The position numbers were made by a program, and so were the translations under genes. From positions 14,019,501 to 14,083,500 of the forward strand of contig CM072339.1 of NCBI GenBank assembly GCA_036874045.1: 64,000 bases of DNA, given 5' to 3'. The notes beneath the pieces are model-generated. The model worked only from the letters and a program-made list of their open reading frames with translations. It did no database searches and had not been told where the DNA came from. The stretch is from Cymodocea nodosa. Taxonomy: Eukaryota; Streptophyta; Magnoliopsida; Alismatales; Cymodoceaceae. Of the stretch, positions 1 to 12,011 are shown piece by piece (position 1 is the first letter of the stretch; each line of letters opens with the position of its first letter).

Positions 1-1545
1 AGGATATAACCAAGTTCCAGTAGCATTAAAGGATTAAGAGAAAACAACTTTCACATGTCCTAATGGAACTTATGCTTTTAAGAGAATGCCATTCAGATTA
101 TGTAATGCACTAGTTATCTTTCAAAGGTGTGTGTAGGGCATATTCATTGGAATGACTGAAGATTTTTTAGAAATATTTATAGATGATTTCACTGTATATG
201 GAACTTCATATGAAGTATGTTTAAATAATTTAAACCAAGTATTAAAATACTGTGTGGAAAAAAATCTAGTTCTAAATTGGGAAAAATGTCACTTCATGGT
301 TAAATAAGGAATAGTCTTAGGACATGTTGTTTCAAAGAAAGAGCTGGAAGTAGATAAAGCTAAATTAGAAGTAATTTCTAATTTACCAGAACCTAAATCA
401 GTAAAAGATATTAGATCATTTCTAGGACATGCTAGATTTTATAGTAGATTTATTAAAGATTTTAGCAAAATAGCTAGACCTTTAACTAATCTATTAAAAG
501 ATATCCCATTTAACTTTGATAAAAATTGCAAAGAAGCATTTTTCAAGCTTAAAACTAGCTTAATTTCAACTCCTATAATACAAGCACCTAATTGGAGCCA
601 TCCATTTGAATTAATGTGTGATGCATCTGATTTTGCTGTAGGAGCAATGCTAGGACAAAAGATAGAAAAAATCTCCTAAAGTAATTCATTATGCAAGCAA
701 AACTTTAAATGATGCTCAAGTTAATTATACAACTACTGAAAAGGAACTATTAGCTATTGTGTTTACCTTAGAGAAGTTTAGATAATATCTAATTGGAGCT
801 AAAGTGATAATATGCATGGATCATTCAGCTTTAAAACACCTAATAGCAAAGAAAGAGACTAAACCTAGATTGATCTGATGAATATTATTATTGCAAGAAT
901 TTGATCTAGAAATTAAAGATAAAAAAGGTTGTGAGAATGTAGTAGCAGATCATTTATCAAGATTACAAATAGAAAAATCAAACATTGAAATTAAGGATAA
1001 TTTTCCTAATGAACAATTAATGACCATAAACACAATGCATTAGTATGCAAACATAATTAATTACTTAGTTACTGGTTTAACACCTAAAGATTAGAATAGA
1101 CAGGATAAGAAATTGTTCTTTTCAAGAGTAAAATATTTAAGAAATGTCATGATCTGGTTTAAGAAATGTCATGATCTGATTTTAAGGAGGTGTGTTCCAG
1201 AAACTGAATATCAAAGCATATTGTCTTTTTGCCATGACCAAGCATGTGGAGAACATTTTGGTTCAGGGAAAACTACTACCAAAATTCTATAATGTGGATT
1301 CTATTTGCCAACACTATTCAAAAATGCTCATAAATACTGCTTAAGTTGTTTAAGATGCCAACAAATAGGAAGAATATCTAAGAGGAATATGTTGCCTCTA
1401 AATCCTATTGTTGAAGTTGAAATCTTTGATGTGTGGGGAATAGATTTTATGGGTCTATTTCCTATGTCTAATCAATTTAATTATATATTATTGAGGGTGG
1501 ATTATGTATCTAAATGGATAGAAGCTATTCCTACAAAAACTGTGT
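1..1545 (+). mobile_element. Ty3/gypsy (Athila/Tat-type) pol fragment
   Basis: This is the 3' half of a gypsy polyprotein and it enters from the left window edge. In order one sees reverse transcriptase with the catalytic FIDD box near position 176, the connection/RNase H region (CDASDF near 619, NYTTTEKEL near 722), then the integrase zinc finger (CLSCLRCQQIGRISKRN near 1339) and the core start IFDVWGIDFMG near 1423. The wording of the integrase is the Athila/Tat type and is very close to the copy read on the other strand at 9106-9678, so the two are inverted members of one family. The pol similarity stops near 1545 and unrelated DNA follows. The copy is a fossil with several breaks. Confidence 0.9.
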
Positions 1546-1926
1546 TTTGTTGGGGATTTAATTTAATGTCGTGTGTACTCCACGAATTATGTTTGAATGT
1601 AAATTCAGGCTAAGTAATTAATTACATACCTTATTCTTTGTATCTTCTTCAACATCGTCCAACTTTTAATTCTGAAAAACTTTTCATTCACAAATAAAAG
1701 TAGAATATATAACAAAATAACAACTTAACAACAAACATAAATTGTTAAATCAGTGTCTTGTGAGGAACCTAAGCTCCTATGCCTTTGGTGGCTCACAAGT
1801 AAGCTAGTTGGTTTCCCAGAATAGATACCAACAAACTAGATTGATATTTTGTTTTTCTTTTCTTTTCTTTTCTTTTTTCAAAATAAATGCAAAGTGCACA
1901 TGACATTAAAAGTACAAAATCACAAT
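1546..1926. other. Gene-free spacer with a hairpin and a short microsatellite
   Basis: No coding signal is visible. The stretch holds an 8-bp inverted repeat (CTTGTGAG at 1757-1764, CTCACAAG at 1792-1799) and a pentameric TTTTC run near 1855-1877. It lies between the gypsy pol fragment and the 3' end of the F-box pseudogene. On the minus strand a good splice-donor-like AAGGTATGTAA is present near 1632-1642, of unknown meaning. Confidence 0.5.
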
Positions 1927-3053
1927 TTAAGAACATGACTGAAAAGTAGTAACAAATGGAATAAACATGTTAGTCCAAGCAAACTTTTTAAGCATAATTC
2001 TTCTTACTATTAATTCCATTTTAATGCAGTTTGCTCTCCTTTTTAACTTGTAAACTTGTAGTATGTTATCAATACTAAATATAAGTGTATTATTATTAAT
2101 GAATTGAAATGCAAAAAGGGATCCTTTTCTATTCCAAGATAATGTAGTTGTTTCTATTTCTACATATATTTCAATATATTTCTCTTCCCACTTCCATTCA
2201 TTTAGGTCTTTTATAATCCATATTTGAAATTCCATTAGTTCATCCCACCATCTTACTAAACATAAAGTAGGATCATCATATTCATTATACCATACTCCTA
2301 ATTGAATTTTATCATGTTCTACAGATGGTGGTTCAGCTATATCACTAGGTACATGCAATATTTCTATAAAGTCATCATCACTATCTATGCTTACTATGTA
2401 TAAATCAGATCTAAATGCAACTGATTTATCTGTGACTAGATATATATATCCATCAAGATGTTGTTAATTAATGCTTTCTATCCTAAATATATCATAGTGT
2501 TTTCAGTCCAAGATCTATTCAAAAAATTATACGCACTTAAACATAAATCCTCATCCCAATTTCTAGTTGGTCTCTAGTAATATAATTTTTCAGAAATAGT
2601 CAAATTTTTATCAGAAAATGTTAAAGCTGACCCATAATTTTCAATTAGTACTTCAAATCTATTAGTCCTTCCTTTATTTCATTCTTCACTAGTGATAGGA
2701 TTTCTAATCAAAATATCAGGTAATAGAATTGCATACATTGGTTTGGTTCTGTAAATAACTAATCCTTCATCTATCCCCATAATATGATCTATTTCTTTTA
2801 ATGCATTTGGTGGAATTCTAGCAATTTCTTCCATATTCAAATATTCATAACTGATTGAACTACGATTAAATGACTTCCATAAAAATTCATCTCTAATATT
2901 AGTCATCTTCGCAGCTTATAGTTCATGAAAATATTTTTCTCTAATACATTCTTTAATTTCTTTTGACACACAACACAATCTACACAGATCTTTAGCTGAT
3001 AAGTTACTCAGTACTTCCCTCAATGCATCTAGTGGTAATTTCATCAATTCCAT
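1927..3053 (-). pseudogene. F-box protein with F-box-associated (FBA) domain, decayed
   Basis: The minus-strand ATG at 3053 opens MELMKLPLDALREVLSNLSA and continues KDLCRLCCVSKEIKECI, a clear F-box (the SKP1-binding motif of SCF ubiquitin ligases). The same frame continues after a stop at codon 46 into MTNIRDEFLWKSFNRSSISY (from 2906) and to about codon 124, where a second stop lies. Further down, in a shifted frame, come LDGYIYLVTDKSVAF (near 2460) and CLVRWWDELMEFQIWIIKDL (near 2260), the wording of plant FBA/kelch-like C-terminal domains. Total span is about 375 codons, the usual length for plant F-box/FBA proteins. At least three in-frame stops and one frameshift near 2460 make it a pseudogene. 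It sits just downstream of a gypsy gag fragment on the same strand, so it could be a host gene remnant or a host gene carried by a retroelement. The F-box call is firm; substrate unknown. Confidence 0.8.
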
Positions 3054-3124
3054 CTGTTGTGATTCTATATAACATAAATAAAATTTTGAACAGAGATAAA
3101 ATTAACATAGCTACTCACATACCT
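3054..3124 (-). other. Possible 5'-leader intron of the F-box pseudogene
   Basis: On the minus strand a strong donor-like AAAGGTATGTGAG lies near 3124 and an acceptor-like TCACAACAG ends immediately before the F-box ATG at 3053. The roughly 70 bases between are T-rich before the acceptor. This would fit a short intron in the 5' untranslated leader. It is inferred from consensus sites only. Confidence 0.3.
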
Positions 3125-3289
3125 TTGTGGAGTTAGGTCACAACACAATGGACTAAGTTCATTAAGTTAAGTAATAACTCTATGATACTACTAACTATAA
3201 GTAAACTTATATTTTCTTTTCTTTTTATATTTTTCTACTTACTATATTATACATAGTTACTTCAGTTATACTACTTCATTCAGCTTCCC

Positions 3290-4482
3290 TCCTATAGGAG
3301 GTATCAATTTCATTAACAGTTCTATTGACAAAGTTAGGCACTGCTTGCACTAGCAATCCTCTAATAGGTTTAACTTCTATTGATTCCTTCTATCTAGAGG
3401 GTATATTTCTATTCATATTATGATTCTAAATAATAGCATTTCCAAATACATGGTCTAGATGATTGTTTAATTGTTAAATTATCTTTTCTAACTCCTCTAT
3501 TCTAGATCCTTGTTCAATTAATGCTTCATAACTTATATTTTTGTCATTTATATTCTCTTCCCTAGAAATTGTTATTTCTCCAAGATAGGTTCGGGTGATT
3601 TCTCCAATTAGGGTTATAAGAATTTCCAAAGTTATCTTTTTGGTTTCTAGCATAAATAATATCTAAGTCATCAATATTTGCATTCTTTTCTACTAGCTTT
3701 TGATTTAATGATAACTCTTCTATTTTCTTTGTTAACTTAGTTAATTTAACTTTAAGCATAGTGCTTGAATCTATTCCATGCATTCCCCTTGGCAATACTC
3801 TTTTATCTGTAATAGCTTCAACTAAGTTTTCTCACTAAGCAGTTTTTTTTGCAAAGTTTTCTAATGCCCATGCTTCTTCACTACATAGTTTTAAAAATTC
3901 ATTCTGACAAGTAGATTCTAATAAAGATTTAGTTGAAACATTGATGCCTTCATAAATTATACCTATTAATTATGCTTTACTCATTGCATGATGTGGACAT
4001 TGAGTTAGTAGATCTTTAAATCATTCAAAATATTTTCAGAATGATTCCCCTTGTTTTTAACTACACATTAATATTTCCTTTTCTTTTTAATCGTTTGATG
4101 TGTTGGATAATATTTTCTAGAAAAACAGAGCAAAATTCAGTCCATGTAGAAATTGAATCAGGCAATAGAGTATATAACCACCTCTTTGCTGTGTCTTTTA
4201 AAGCAAAAGGAATATATATAAGTTTAATAACATCAATACTCATGTTCAGCTTTTTCATTATTTGACAAATTTCATTAAATTCTCTAAGGAAATAATAGGC
4301 ATCTTCTCTTTCTAATCTATGAAAGTGTGGCAATTGACTAATATAATTAGATTTCAGTTCAAAACTATCTCCCTCAAAGTTTGGCAATTGAATACATGAA
4401 GGTTCATCAACTAATTCAGGATACAAAATTTCCCCTAATGGTTTTTCTATTGGAGCAGTCATATCTTTGTTTTCCTTTAAAG
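3290..4482 (-). mobile_element. Ty3/gypsy (Athila/Tat-type) gag fragment
   Basis: The minus-strand product beginning MTAPIEKPLGEILYPELVDE has a retrotransposon gag core. The signature is FELKSNYISQLPHFHRLERE followed by DAYYFLREFNEIC, then FALKDTAKRWLYTLLPDSI. Farther on (3795-3562) comes a gag C-terminal stretch ending in NPNWRNHPNLSWRNN, typical of Athila-like gags, and traces continue to about 3290. No primer-binding site or LTR is seen upstream, so this is an isolated gag piece rather than the start of an identifiable element. It may belong with the gypsy pieces on either side. The copy has a few breaks. Confidence 0.85.
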
Positions 4483-5634
4483 AAAGGTTAGCTACACCCC
4501 GTTAAAGTCTAATTCAGAAAATATTTCAGTACGCCTCTATGTTGAATAATCCTGTGTAGGTATTCTTACTAATCATTTAGTACTAGGAGAACGAGTCCAT
4601 GTGCTCATAAACTCTTAACATAAAATAATTACATACCAATCTAATACTTTGTTCTTAGTAAATAGTTGTTGACAGATGAAGTTGAATCAGCTGCTTCTCC
4701 TTCCAGTTCCCTAATGAATTTTCTTTACTTTTCTCAAGTGCTGGTAACTAGTAAATAACATTCTGTACTATATTTATAATGCACATCCATAAGGCAAATG
4801 AATCTCGTTGCAAGAACGTGTCTTGTAACATGTAGTATGGTTCTTATTTTTATGGATATGTGTTTCACTTCTAATTTCAAATTTCAGTAACTACTAAACC
4901 CATGAAGTTTTGTTCGTGGCTAAAAGAATAATTGTTACAAAATCCACAAACTAACCTCATTGAGTTACAGATAACACAACAAACTAGCCTCGGTTACTAT
5001 TTCTAACTCAACAAACTAATGTCATTGAGTTACAACTAACTCAACGGACTAGCTTCGTCACCTATTTGCTAACTCCACGGACTAACTTCGTTGAGTTACA
5101 AATAACTCAACAGAGTGACCTTATATTTTGTTATTGACCTCATGAAGTTAAGGTTAACTCCACGAACTAACTTTGTTGAGGTAATACTTAGCAAATATTT
5201 TCTAAAAACTTACTCCTCATCTTAACTTCTATATTTTTTTCTCCTACATTTTATCAACTTAAATAAAGTTAAATACATTACATTAATGTAGTGTTCTAAT
5301 TTAAACTCCTTTAAATCTGAACATTATATGCATATTTAACTTATAGTTCATTTCTTGTTATGCAGAATTATATTTTACTTTTTAATGTGCAAATATATTC
5401 AAACATTATCAAATCATCGTGCATTTAACCATATCATTAATAAAATTGTAAAACTTGTAAAACAATCCTATAAAGCTTTAAATAGATATATATATAATAT
5501 CTAATAAAACTTTAAATTATTCATTCATAAACATTAATTCAGAAACATCTTGCTGTTCAAACATTCATATATATAAATAGTTTACATTTACATATACTCA
5601 GACATTTTTCAGTACAAGTAGATGAATAATAGAT
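4483..5634. repeat. Gene-free tract with repeated GTTGAGTTA-type motifs
   Basis: No coding region is recognised. Between about 4940 and 5175 there are many alternating copies of AACTCAACGGACTA-like and GTTGAGTTA-like words on the two strands, forming a chain of short dyads. The same words occur in the D-type gypsy LTRs and at 7990-8165, so this tract is probably LTR or leader sequence of a gypsy element. Clear LTR ends (TG...CA) could not be placed. The right part (5200-5630) is simple AT-rich DNA. Confidence 0.5.
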
Positions 5635-7841
5635 TTAGTCTTTCTTCCTTAATTCATCTACTTCCTTCTAGAGCTTTTCTAATTGCTGCTCTAATTGATT
5701 TATACATTCTAAAGCTCTTGTAAAGTCTCTAGAAGGTCCAACAATAAACACAGCAGCAATATTATAATTTCTATACTCCTTCACTAAAATGGCTCTAGAT
5801 CTTATTTTCTTAGAAGTCCATTTCGTGAAGTCAACTCCTTTAATCATTAATACTAGTATCAAGTCCCCATAAAGTAGTTTCTTCTTTGCAAACTTTATTT
5901 TTGACAAGAAGACTTGGCACTAATTAACTTGAATTTTGTATACAACTACATACGTGGCCCATTTGACAAATTGACTCAATTCTATATCATGGTCATTCCT
6001 CTAATAGACATTTTTAATCAAAATATTTACCACCATGTGTGCTTTTCCATTTAAGTACTTCAATCTATTTAGTAATGGCACACTAGGGTTGACGGCTAAA
6101 CATTGCTTGATTTCTTATTCTATCCATTCAGTTGCAGTTGTATTTTCTAAACTTTCAATCCCTTCATTTTTCAGTCCAAAAATATTGTTGAGAAGCTTAG
6201 TTGTTATCTGAATATTAACTTCCTCCACATTAGAAATTAAATTTCCTTCTTCCTCTCTTAAATTGGCATAAAAGCAAGGCACTAAATTTTCATAAACTAC
6301 ATGCTCTTTTTCTTTTAGAATAAATTGCAGTAGGCCTTGGAATTCAAATAATTCTTTAATCTCCTCCATTCCAGTCCAATCTACTGGTCTACTATAAATG
6401 ATATCATACCCCTTTATCTCTTGATACTTGTTGTATGCTTCCTAACTCCAAAATGAACTTCATTTAGAATAGTTGCTTCAAACGGGTTAGGAATTTGGAT
6501 TTGTTGCTCCAAAGGGGTTTGTTCTTGAATTTCCTCTTCAATTTGCTGAGCTTGTTGTTGTAATTGTTGTTGAAAATAATCTGGAGATTCCTATTCTTTT
6601 ACTTTGAATTGTTGTGGAGAGCCTATAGAACTTTCCACATTTTTATCTTGAATTCTCTCTATAAGTTGCTGAAGAGTTTCATTCTCTTCAGAGGAATCTA
6701 TCAAATTCTTTTCTTTTTGTTCAGCTTCTTGCTTAGCTTCTTCTCTTTCTTCTTCCTCTTGACTACCAATCTATATTGTTACTGTTCTTTTTGATTTTGT
6801 GGCAAATTGGGATGGAGTCTTGGGCACAGTATATTCTGCCCTAACTTTAGTTTCTAATTCTTCAAACTGCAAACTAATTTTAGCTTGTTTTTCTTCTCCT
6901 CTTTGTTTCTGCTATTAATCTGCTTCTTCTTCTGTTAGTAAATCTACATAAATGGGCTCTTTCTGCCCTATTGTAAACATTATAGGCTCAGATTTGATTT
7001 CCTCTTGATCCTCAGGCACTTTTTCTTTTCCTTTTCTTCTTCTAAATAGTTGTGCCTAATATTCTTCTTATTCTCTATCTTCTTCTTCTAACACTAAATC
7101 AACAAAAATGGGCTCTTCAAACCCTCAAGCCATAGGTACTAGCTCTTCTTGTTTCACTTTTTCTATAATTACTGGTCTCAAAGGACCAGCTTGTACTTCT
7201 TTTGCAATTGCTATTCTAACTGCTTCTTGGTGTTTTTCCACCTTAATTTTATATTGGGCCCTCAACTTTTTTTCAGTCTGTTTTTTCTTTATGGCATCAT
7301 ACAGAATATGTGTCTTAGCCATAGCCATTTCCTCACTGTCTCCTTGGTCTTTTGTTGCTTTGACCAAGCTAGTAAACTAATTGTCTTCTTCTTCAATTCT
7401 CGACCAAGCAAATGTTACTTATGGTAATGGTTCTGTTGATGGAACTGAAGGTCCTGCTTGTTCTACTGCTATAGCCGGCATTTCTACTTGCTCTTTCTTA
7501 AGTTGAATAGCCACTTTTGCAATTATCTTTCTAATAGACCATAGTCGAGATTTCCTTCTTATGAGTTCTAGGGCAACTTCATTGTTTGGCCTGATTTTCC
7601 TTTCTCTATTTACGACTACTTCTATAGTGACTCGTATTCTTGTTTCCATTATTTGAGGTATTCTAGCATTCAAGTTTACGAGTCTTCTTGTAAAGAAAAA
7701 GAGGTCGTCCTCTACCTTTTCATGCTACTTTTCTCTGGTAGTATTTCTAATCTTCTGCCTTGAATGCCATTCTTCCAATTGTTTGAGGAATTCTGTAGTG
7801 TCAATTTGATCCTAGAAGTCTAGCATCATCTTGAACTTCAT
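5635..7841 (-). mobile_element. Accessory reading frame of a gypsy element, with plant-transposon-protein-like domain
   Basis: Minus-strand coding traces begin at an ATG at 7841 (MKFKMMLDF) and end with a stop at 5635-5637. The N-terminal half is charged and Lys/Glu-rich; the middle (about 6480-6570) is Gln-rich. Positions 6369-6115 carry a compact domain (FEFQGLLQFIL, then NLVPCFYANLREEEGNLIS and LLNNIFGLKNEG). This resembles the 'putative plant transposon protein' domain often found in retroelement-linked plant genes. The C-terminus is predicted coiled (RALECINQLEQQLEKL). A similar domain is encoded downstream of pol in the copia element at 50820-51050. The frame follows the integrase of the 8557-13991 gypsy element on the same strand, the place of the env-like frame in Athila elements; whether it belongs to that element is inferred. 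Broken in several places. Confidence 0.65.
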
Positions 7842-8556
7842 GGTGTTACGGAACGAAATGGAATCACTCTAATCTCTACTGTTCTAAGTTCTAAATGATT
7901 TCTGTAGATAATGACCTCAAAACCTAAGTTTTAGTATAAATAAACCCTAAGTTTTTGGCAGGTAATCGGGTCATTTTCCCGTGCAAACTATCACTTCTAA
8001 CATATACTACTCGGTGGAGTTACAGTTAACTCCATGGACTAAGTCTGTGGACTTACCTTAAGTACTTCATTGAGTTATAGTTAACTCAATGGAGTAACTT
8101 TGTTAACTTATCCTAGACTCAATGGAGTAAGTTCGTTGAGTTAAGCTTAACTCAACAGACTTCCCGTAAAGTTATAACTAATAAAAATATTTATAATAAC
8201 AATTTTTAACTCGATCAAGATCGAAGAATCTCTGGTCTGACTGACCCTTAATTTTTCGATATTTTAGAATTTCGGTCAAACCGTTATACATCCACGATTG
8301 AATCGAAGTTTACACAAAATTTTTCTTTTTCTTTCGATTGAACCGATGTCATGTGTTCACTAAAACTGACACTTTTACTTAATATATATATATATTTATG
8401 TTTTTATATTTCGATCAAACCAATGGATCCTTTCGGTGTAACCGTAACAATATTTTTCTTTTAATATATGTTTCAATAAAATTGATAATTTCTTTCGGTT
8501 GGACTACTATATTTAAAATAAGTTTTTTTTTTTACAAACTAACATATATCTATTTC
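7842..8556. other. Gene-free tract between gypsy pol and accessory frame
   Basis: Nothing coding is visible. 7990-8165 holds more GTTGAGTTA / TAACTCAAC dyads. 8200-8540 is AT-rich with repeated words of the CGGTTCAATCG / TTTCGATCAAACC kind in both orientations. This fits non-coding sequence after pol in an Athila/Tat element. Confidence 0.45.
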
Positions 8557-9105
8557 TTACTTAATAAAGCTTGAGTAGTCCTCTACTCTTACTTCTTCTA
8601 TAATTCTAAAGGAACTTTTTGGAATTTTCAGAATAGGTCTAAGTCTTTGTCCATTGACTTTAAATATATTTTGATTTTTAGGATTTTCAATTTCAATAAC
8701 TCTATAGGAATAAATATTTCGAATTATGTAAGGTTCTACCCATCTAGATATTACTTTTCTTAGATGGTTATGAAGTCTAGTCATGTAAAGATATACTTCT
8801 TATCCTATTTCAAAAACTTTTAGAATAATTTTCTTATCATGCCAAAACTTTATTTTCTCTTTTTCTTTTACAGTTTTTGAATAAGCTTCATTCCTAAATT
8901 CTTCTAATTCAATCAATTGCATTTTTCTATTTTCAGTAGCTTGATTTAAATTGGTGTTTAGATTTTTTAATACCCAATAAACTTTATGTTCAATTTCAGT
9001 TGGTAAATGGCAACTTTTTCCATATACTATCCAAAAAGGTGACATACCTAAGCTTGTCTTATAAGTAGTTCTATAAGCCCAAAGTGTATCTATTAATTTA
9101 TTAAC

Positions 9106-9678
9106 CTAATCTATTCTAGTAGGATTTACTACTTTTTCTAAGATTAACTTAATTTGTTTGTTTGCACTTTCTACTTGTCCACTTGTTTGCGGATGATATG
9201 ATTTTGCTATTTTGTGATTTACTCCATATTTTTTCATTAAGGCTTCAAAACTTCCAGTACAAAAATGAGTTCCTCTATCACTAACAATAGCTTTAGGTAT
9301 TCCAAATCTAACAATTATATTAGTTCGTATAAAATGTATTACCACTTTGTTGTCATTAGTTTTTGTAGGAATAGCTTCTATCCATTTAGATACATAATCC
9401 ACCCCCAACAATATATAATTAAATTGATTAAACATAGGAAATGGACCCATAAAATCTATTCCCCACACATCAAAGATTTCAACCTTAACGATAAGATTTA
9501 GAGGCATCATATTCCTCTTTGATATTCTTCCTATTTGATGACATCTTAAACAACTTAAATAGTATTTATGAGCATCTTTGAATAGTGTTGGCCAATAAAA
9601 TCCATATTGCAAAATTTTGGCAACAGTTTTCCCTGAACCAAAATGTCCTCCACATGCTTGGTCATAATAGAAAGACAA
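9106..9678 (-). mobile_element. Integrase part of gypsy element A
   Basis: This is the longest clean gypsy frame in the window, 190 codons. It has the zinc-finger pattern (HFGSGK..., CLSCLRCHQIGRISKRN), the start of the catalytic core (IFDVWGIDFMGPFP), the second core aspartate region (VSDRGTHFCTGSFEAL) and the glutamate region (YHPQTSGQVESANKQIK). In the family this enzyme inserts the cDNA into the host chromosome. The 1-1545 copy has near-identical wording up to the point where that copy stops. Confidence 0.9.
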
Positions 9679-11979
9679 TATGCTATGATATTCAAATTCT
9701 AGAACACATCTCTTTAAAACTAGATCAGGACATTTCTTAAATAAGTATAGGTCTTCCCAATAATAATATTTTACTCTTGAAAAGAATAATTTATTATCCT
9801 GTCTATTCCAATCTTTAGGTGTTAAACCAATAACTAAGTAATTAACTATGTCTGCATATCAAGGCATTGTGTTTAAGGTCATTAATTGTTCATCAAGAAA
9901 ATTATCCTTTATTTCAATGTTTGATTTTTCTATTTGTAATCTTGATAAATGGTCTGCTACTACATTCTCACAACCTTTTTTATCTTTAATTTCTAGATCA
10001 AATTCTTACAATAACAATATCCACTAAATCAATCTAGGTTTAGTCTCTTTCTTTGTTATTAGGTGTTTCAAAGTTGAATGATCCATGTATACTATCACTT
10101 TAGCTCGTATCAGATATGATCTAAATTTTTCTAAGGCAAACACAATAGTTAATAGTTCTTTTTCAGTAGTTGTATAATTAACTTGAGCATCATTTAAAGT
10201 TTTTCTTACATAATGAATCACTCTAGGAGATTTTCAATCTTCTATCCTAGCACTACTCTTACAACAAAATCAGATGCATCGTACATTAATTCAAATGGAT
10301 GAATCCTCATTTTCTCCTTCATCTTCTAAAAAGTCTATAGTATGTAAGGACATTTCTAACTCCTCAAACTTTTCTGGTTTGAAAATGTTTAATTGAGTAT
10401 CCTTATTACCATATTCTAATTTCATTACTCCTGTTTTACAATTTATAATAGTCCTTGATGTCGCAAAAAATGGTCTTTCCAAAATTAAAGATGTATCATG
10501 ATTCTAATGCTTAATTTGTTGGGAATCCAATATCACAATATCAATAGGATATATGAAGTTTTTGATTTTAATTAGGACATCTTTTATTTTTTCTCTAGGG
10601 TATCTTATACTTCTATCAACTAATTGAATGACAATCCTACTAGGGATTAAGCCTTCTAATCCTAGGGATGCAAATATATCACTAGGCATAACATTTATAC
10701 CTACACTTAGGTCTATTAAGGTTCTCTCCAGAATGGTATTTTCTATGGTGCATGATATAATAGAGATTCCTAAATTAGATAACTTTTTATGAATTTGTGG
10801 CAAAAATAGGGAACTACTTTGCTTAGCTAAAAATACTTTCCTTAAAACTTTTCACTCTATTTTCTTAGTACATCAATCCTTAAGAAATTTAGCACAAGGT
10901 GGCATTTTCTATTATAAGTCTAACAAAGGAATGTTAACTTGTACCTTTTCAAAAATTTCTTTAATTTTTTCTTATTTTTCATAAAATGTTTGTTGTAATC
11001 TTTCAAGATAGGGTGCTAATGATTGTGATTTACAAGATTCTTTTTCTTTCATTTCATTTGTTTGATCATTTTTAAAGATTCAAATTTTTCTTCATTGATT
11101 TCTAAGTTTTCAAATATTACATTTTCATTATTATTTTGAATTTTGTTCTTATCCACCTTCACATTACTTTCTTTTTGAATTCTTAGCGGTATATCAGTTC
11201 TAGATCTTAATGTTATACATACATCTTCCAGATTTTCATTACTTTCATGATGTTCTTGTATTTCATTTTCATAATTCTGATCTTCAATTGTTTTTAGTTT
11301 TAACTTACATTCTTTAAATTCTATTTCTTTGGTATTTTCTTTTGTCTGTATGTCTTGCAACTTATGTAGATCTGTAACATTAAAGTTTTCATTTATGTTT
11401 TCCTGTTGCATAACATGTAATTTCTTTGTAAATTCATCTAATGTTTTTAGCTTTCTTTCAAGATCATCTAATCTCATTGCATTCAATTTTTGATCAATTT
11501 TCATTATGGTTTTTTCTATTTCATATGTGATATCGATTTTAGGTTCTGAATATTCTTCCCTATAATTCAATTGGTTGACTTCTTATTGCTGATACATGTA
11601 TTGTTCTAGTTTGTCCATGTTTCACTCTAAACTACACTCAAGTCTATCATACCTGTCCCAAACTTTCTTATCTCTCAACATATTACTTGTTCTAAATTGA
11701 CCATTAGTTGGGTAAACTATAGGATTCTCATACTCAATTCTATTATATTGAATATAATTCATTTGTTGTTCATGTGATCTAACCATCTGCAATCGTCTTA
11801 GTTTCAAACAATCAGAAATGTCATGACCTTCCAAATTGTAGAATTCACATATGCTAACTACAGGTTTTAGAAATCTTTGAGCATAAGCATAAGTCATATT
11901 CTCAATTATATAACAAAAGCACACAACACTCCCTCTACTATTAAAACAAAACAACACTCATAGTTACTTAGCTTCTCAA

Positions 11980-11997
11980 TCCCTAGCAACGACGCCA
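11980..11997 (-). other. Primer-binding site, tRNA-Asp type
   Basis: On the minus strand TGGCGTCGTTGCTAGGGA lies just inside the LTR. It differs from the Athila/Tat primer site (TGGCGCCGTTGCCGGGGA, complementary to tRNA-Asp) at two positions. This fixes the orientation of element A and the LTR edge near 12012. Confidence 0.85.
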
Positions 11998-12011
11998 AAA
12001 AACTTATTCGG

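Noticed and set aside
2679-2906. Independent small host gene
   Set aside because: It is in frame with the F-box start at 3053 and forms the middle of the same decayed F-box/FBA gene.
6564-7427. Plus-strand frames rich in Phe/Leu
   Set aside because: These are antisense shadows of the Lys/Glu/Gln-rich minus-strand accessory frame.
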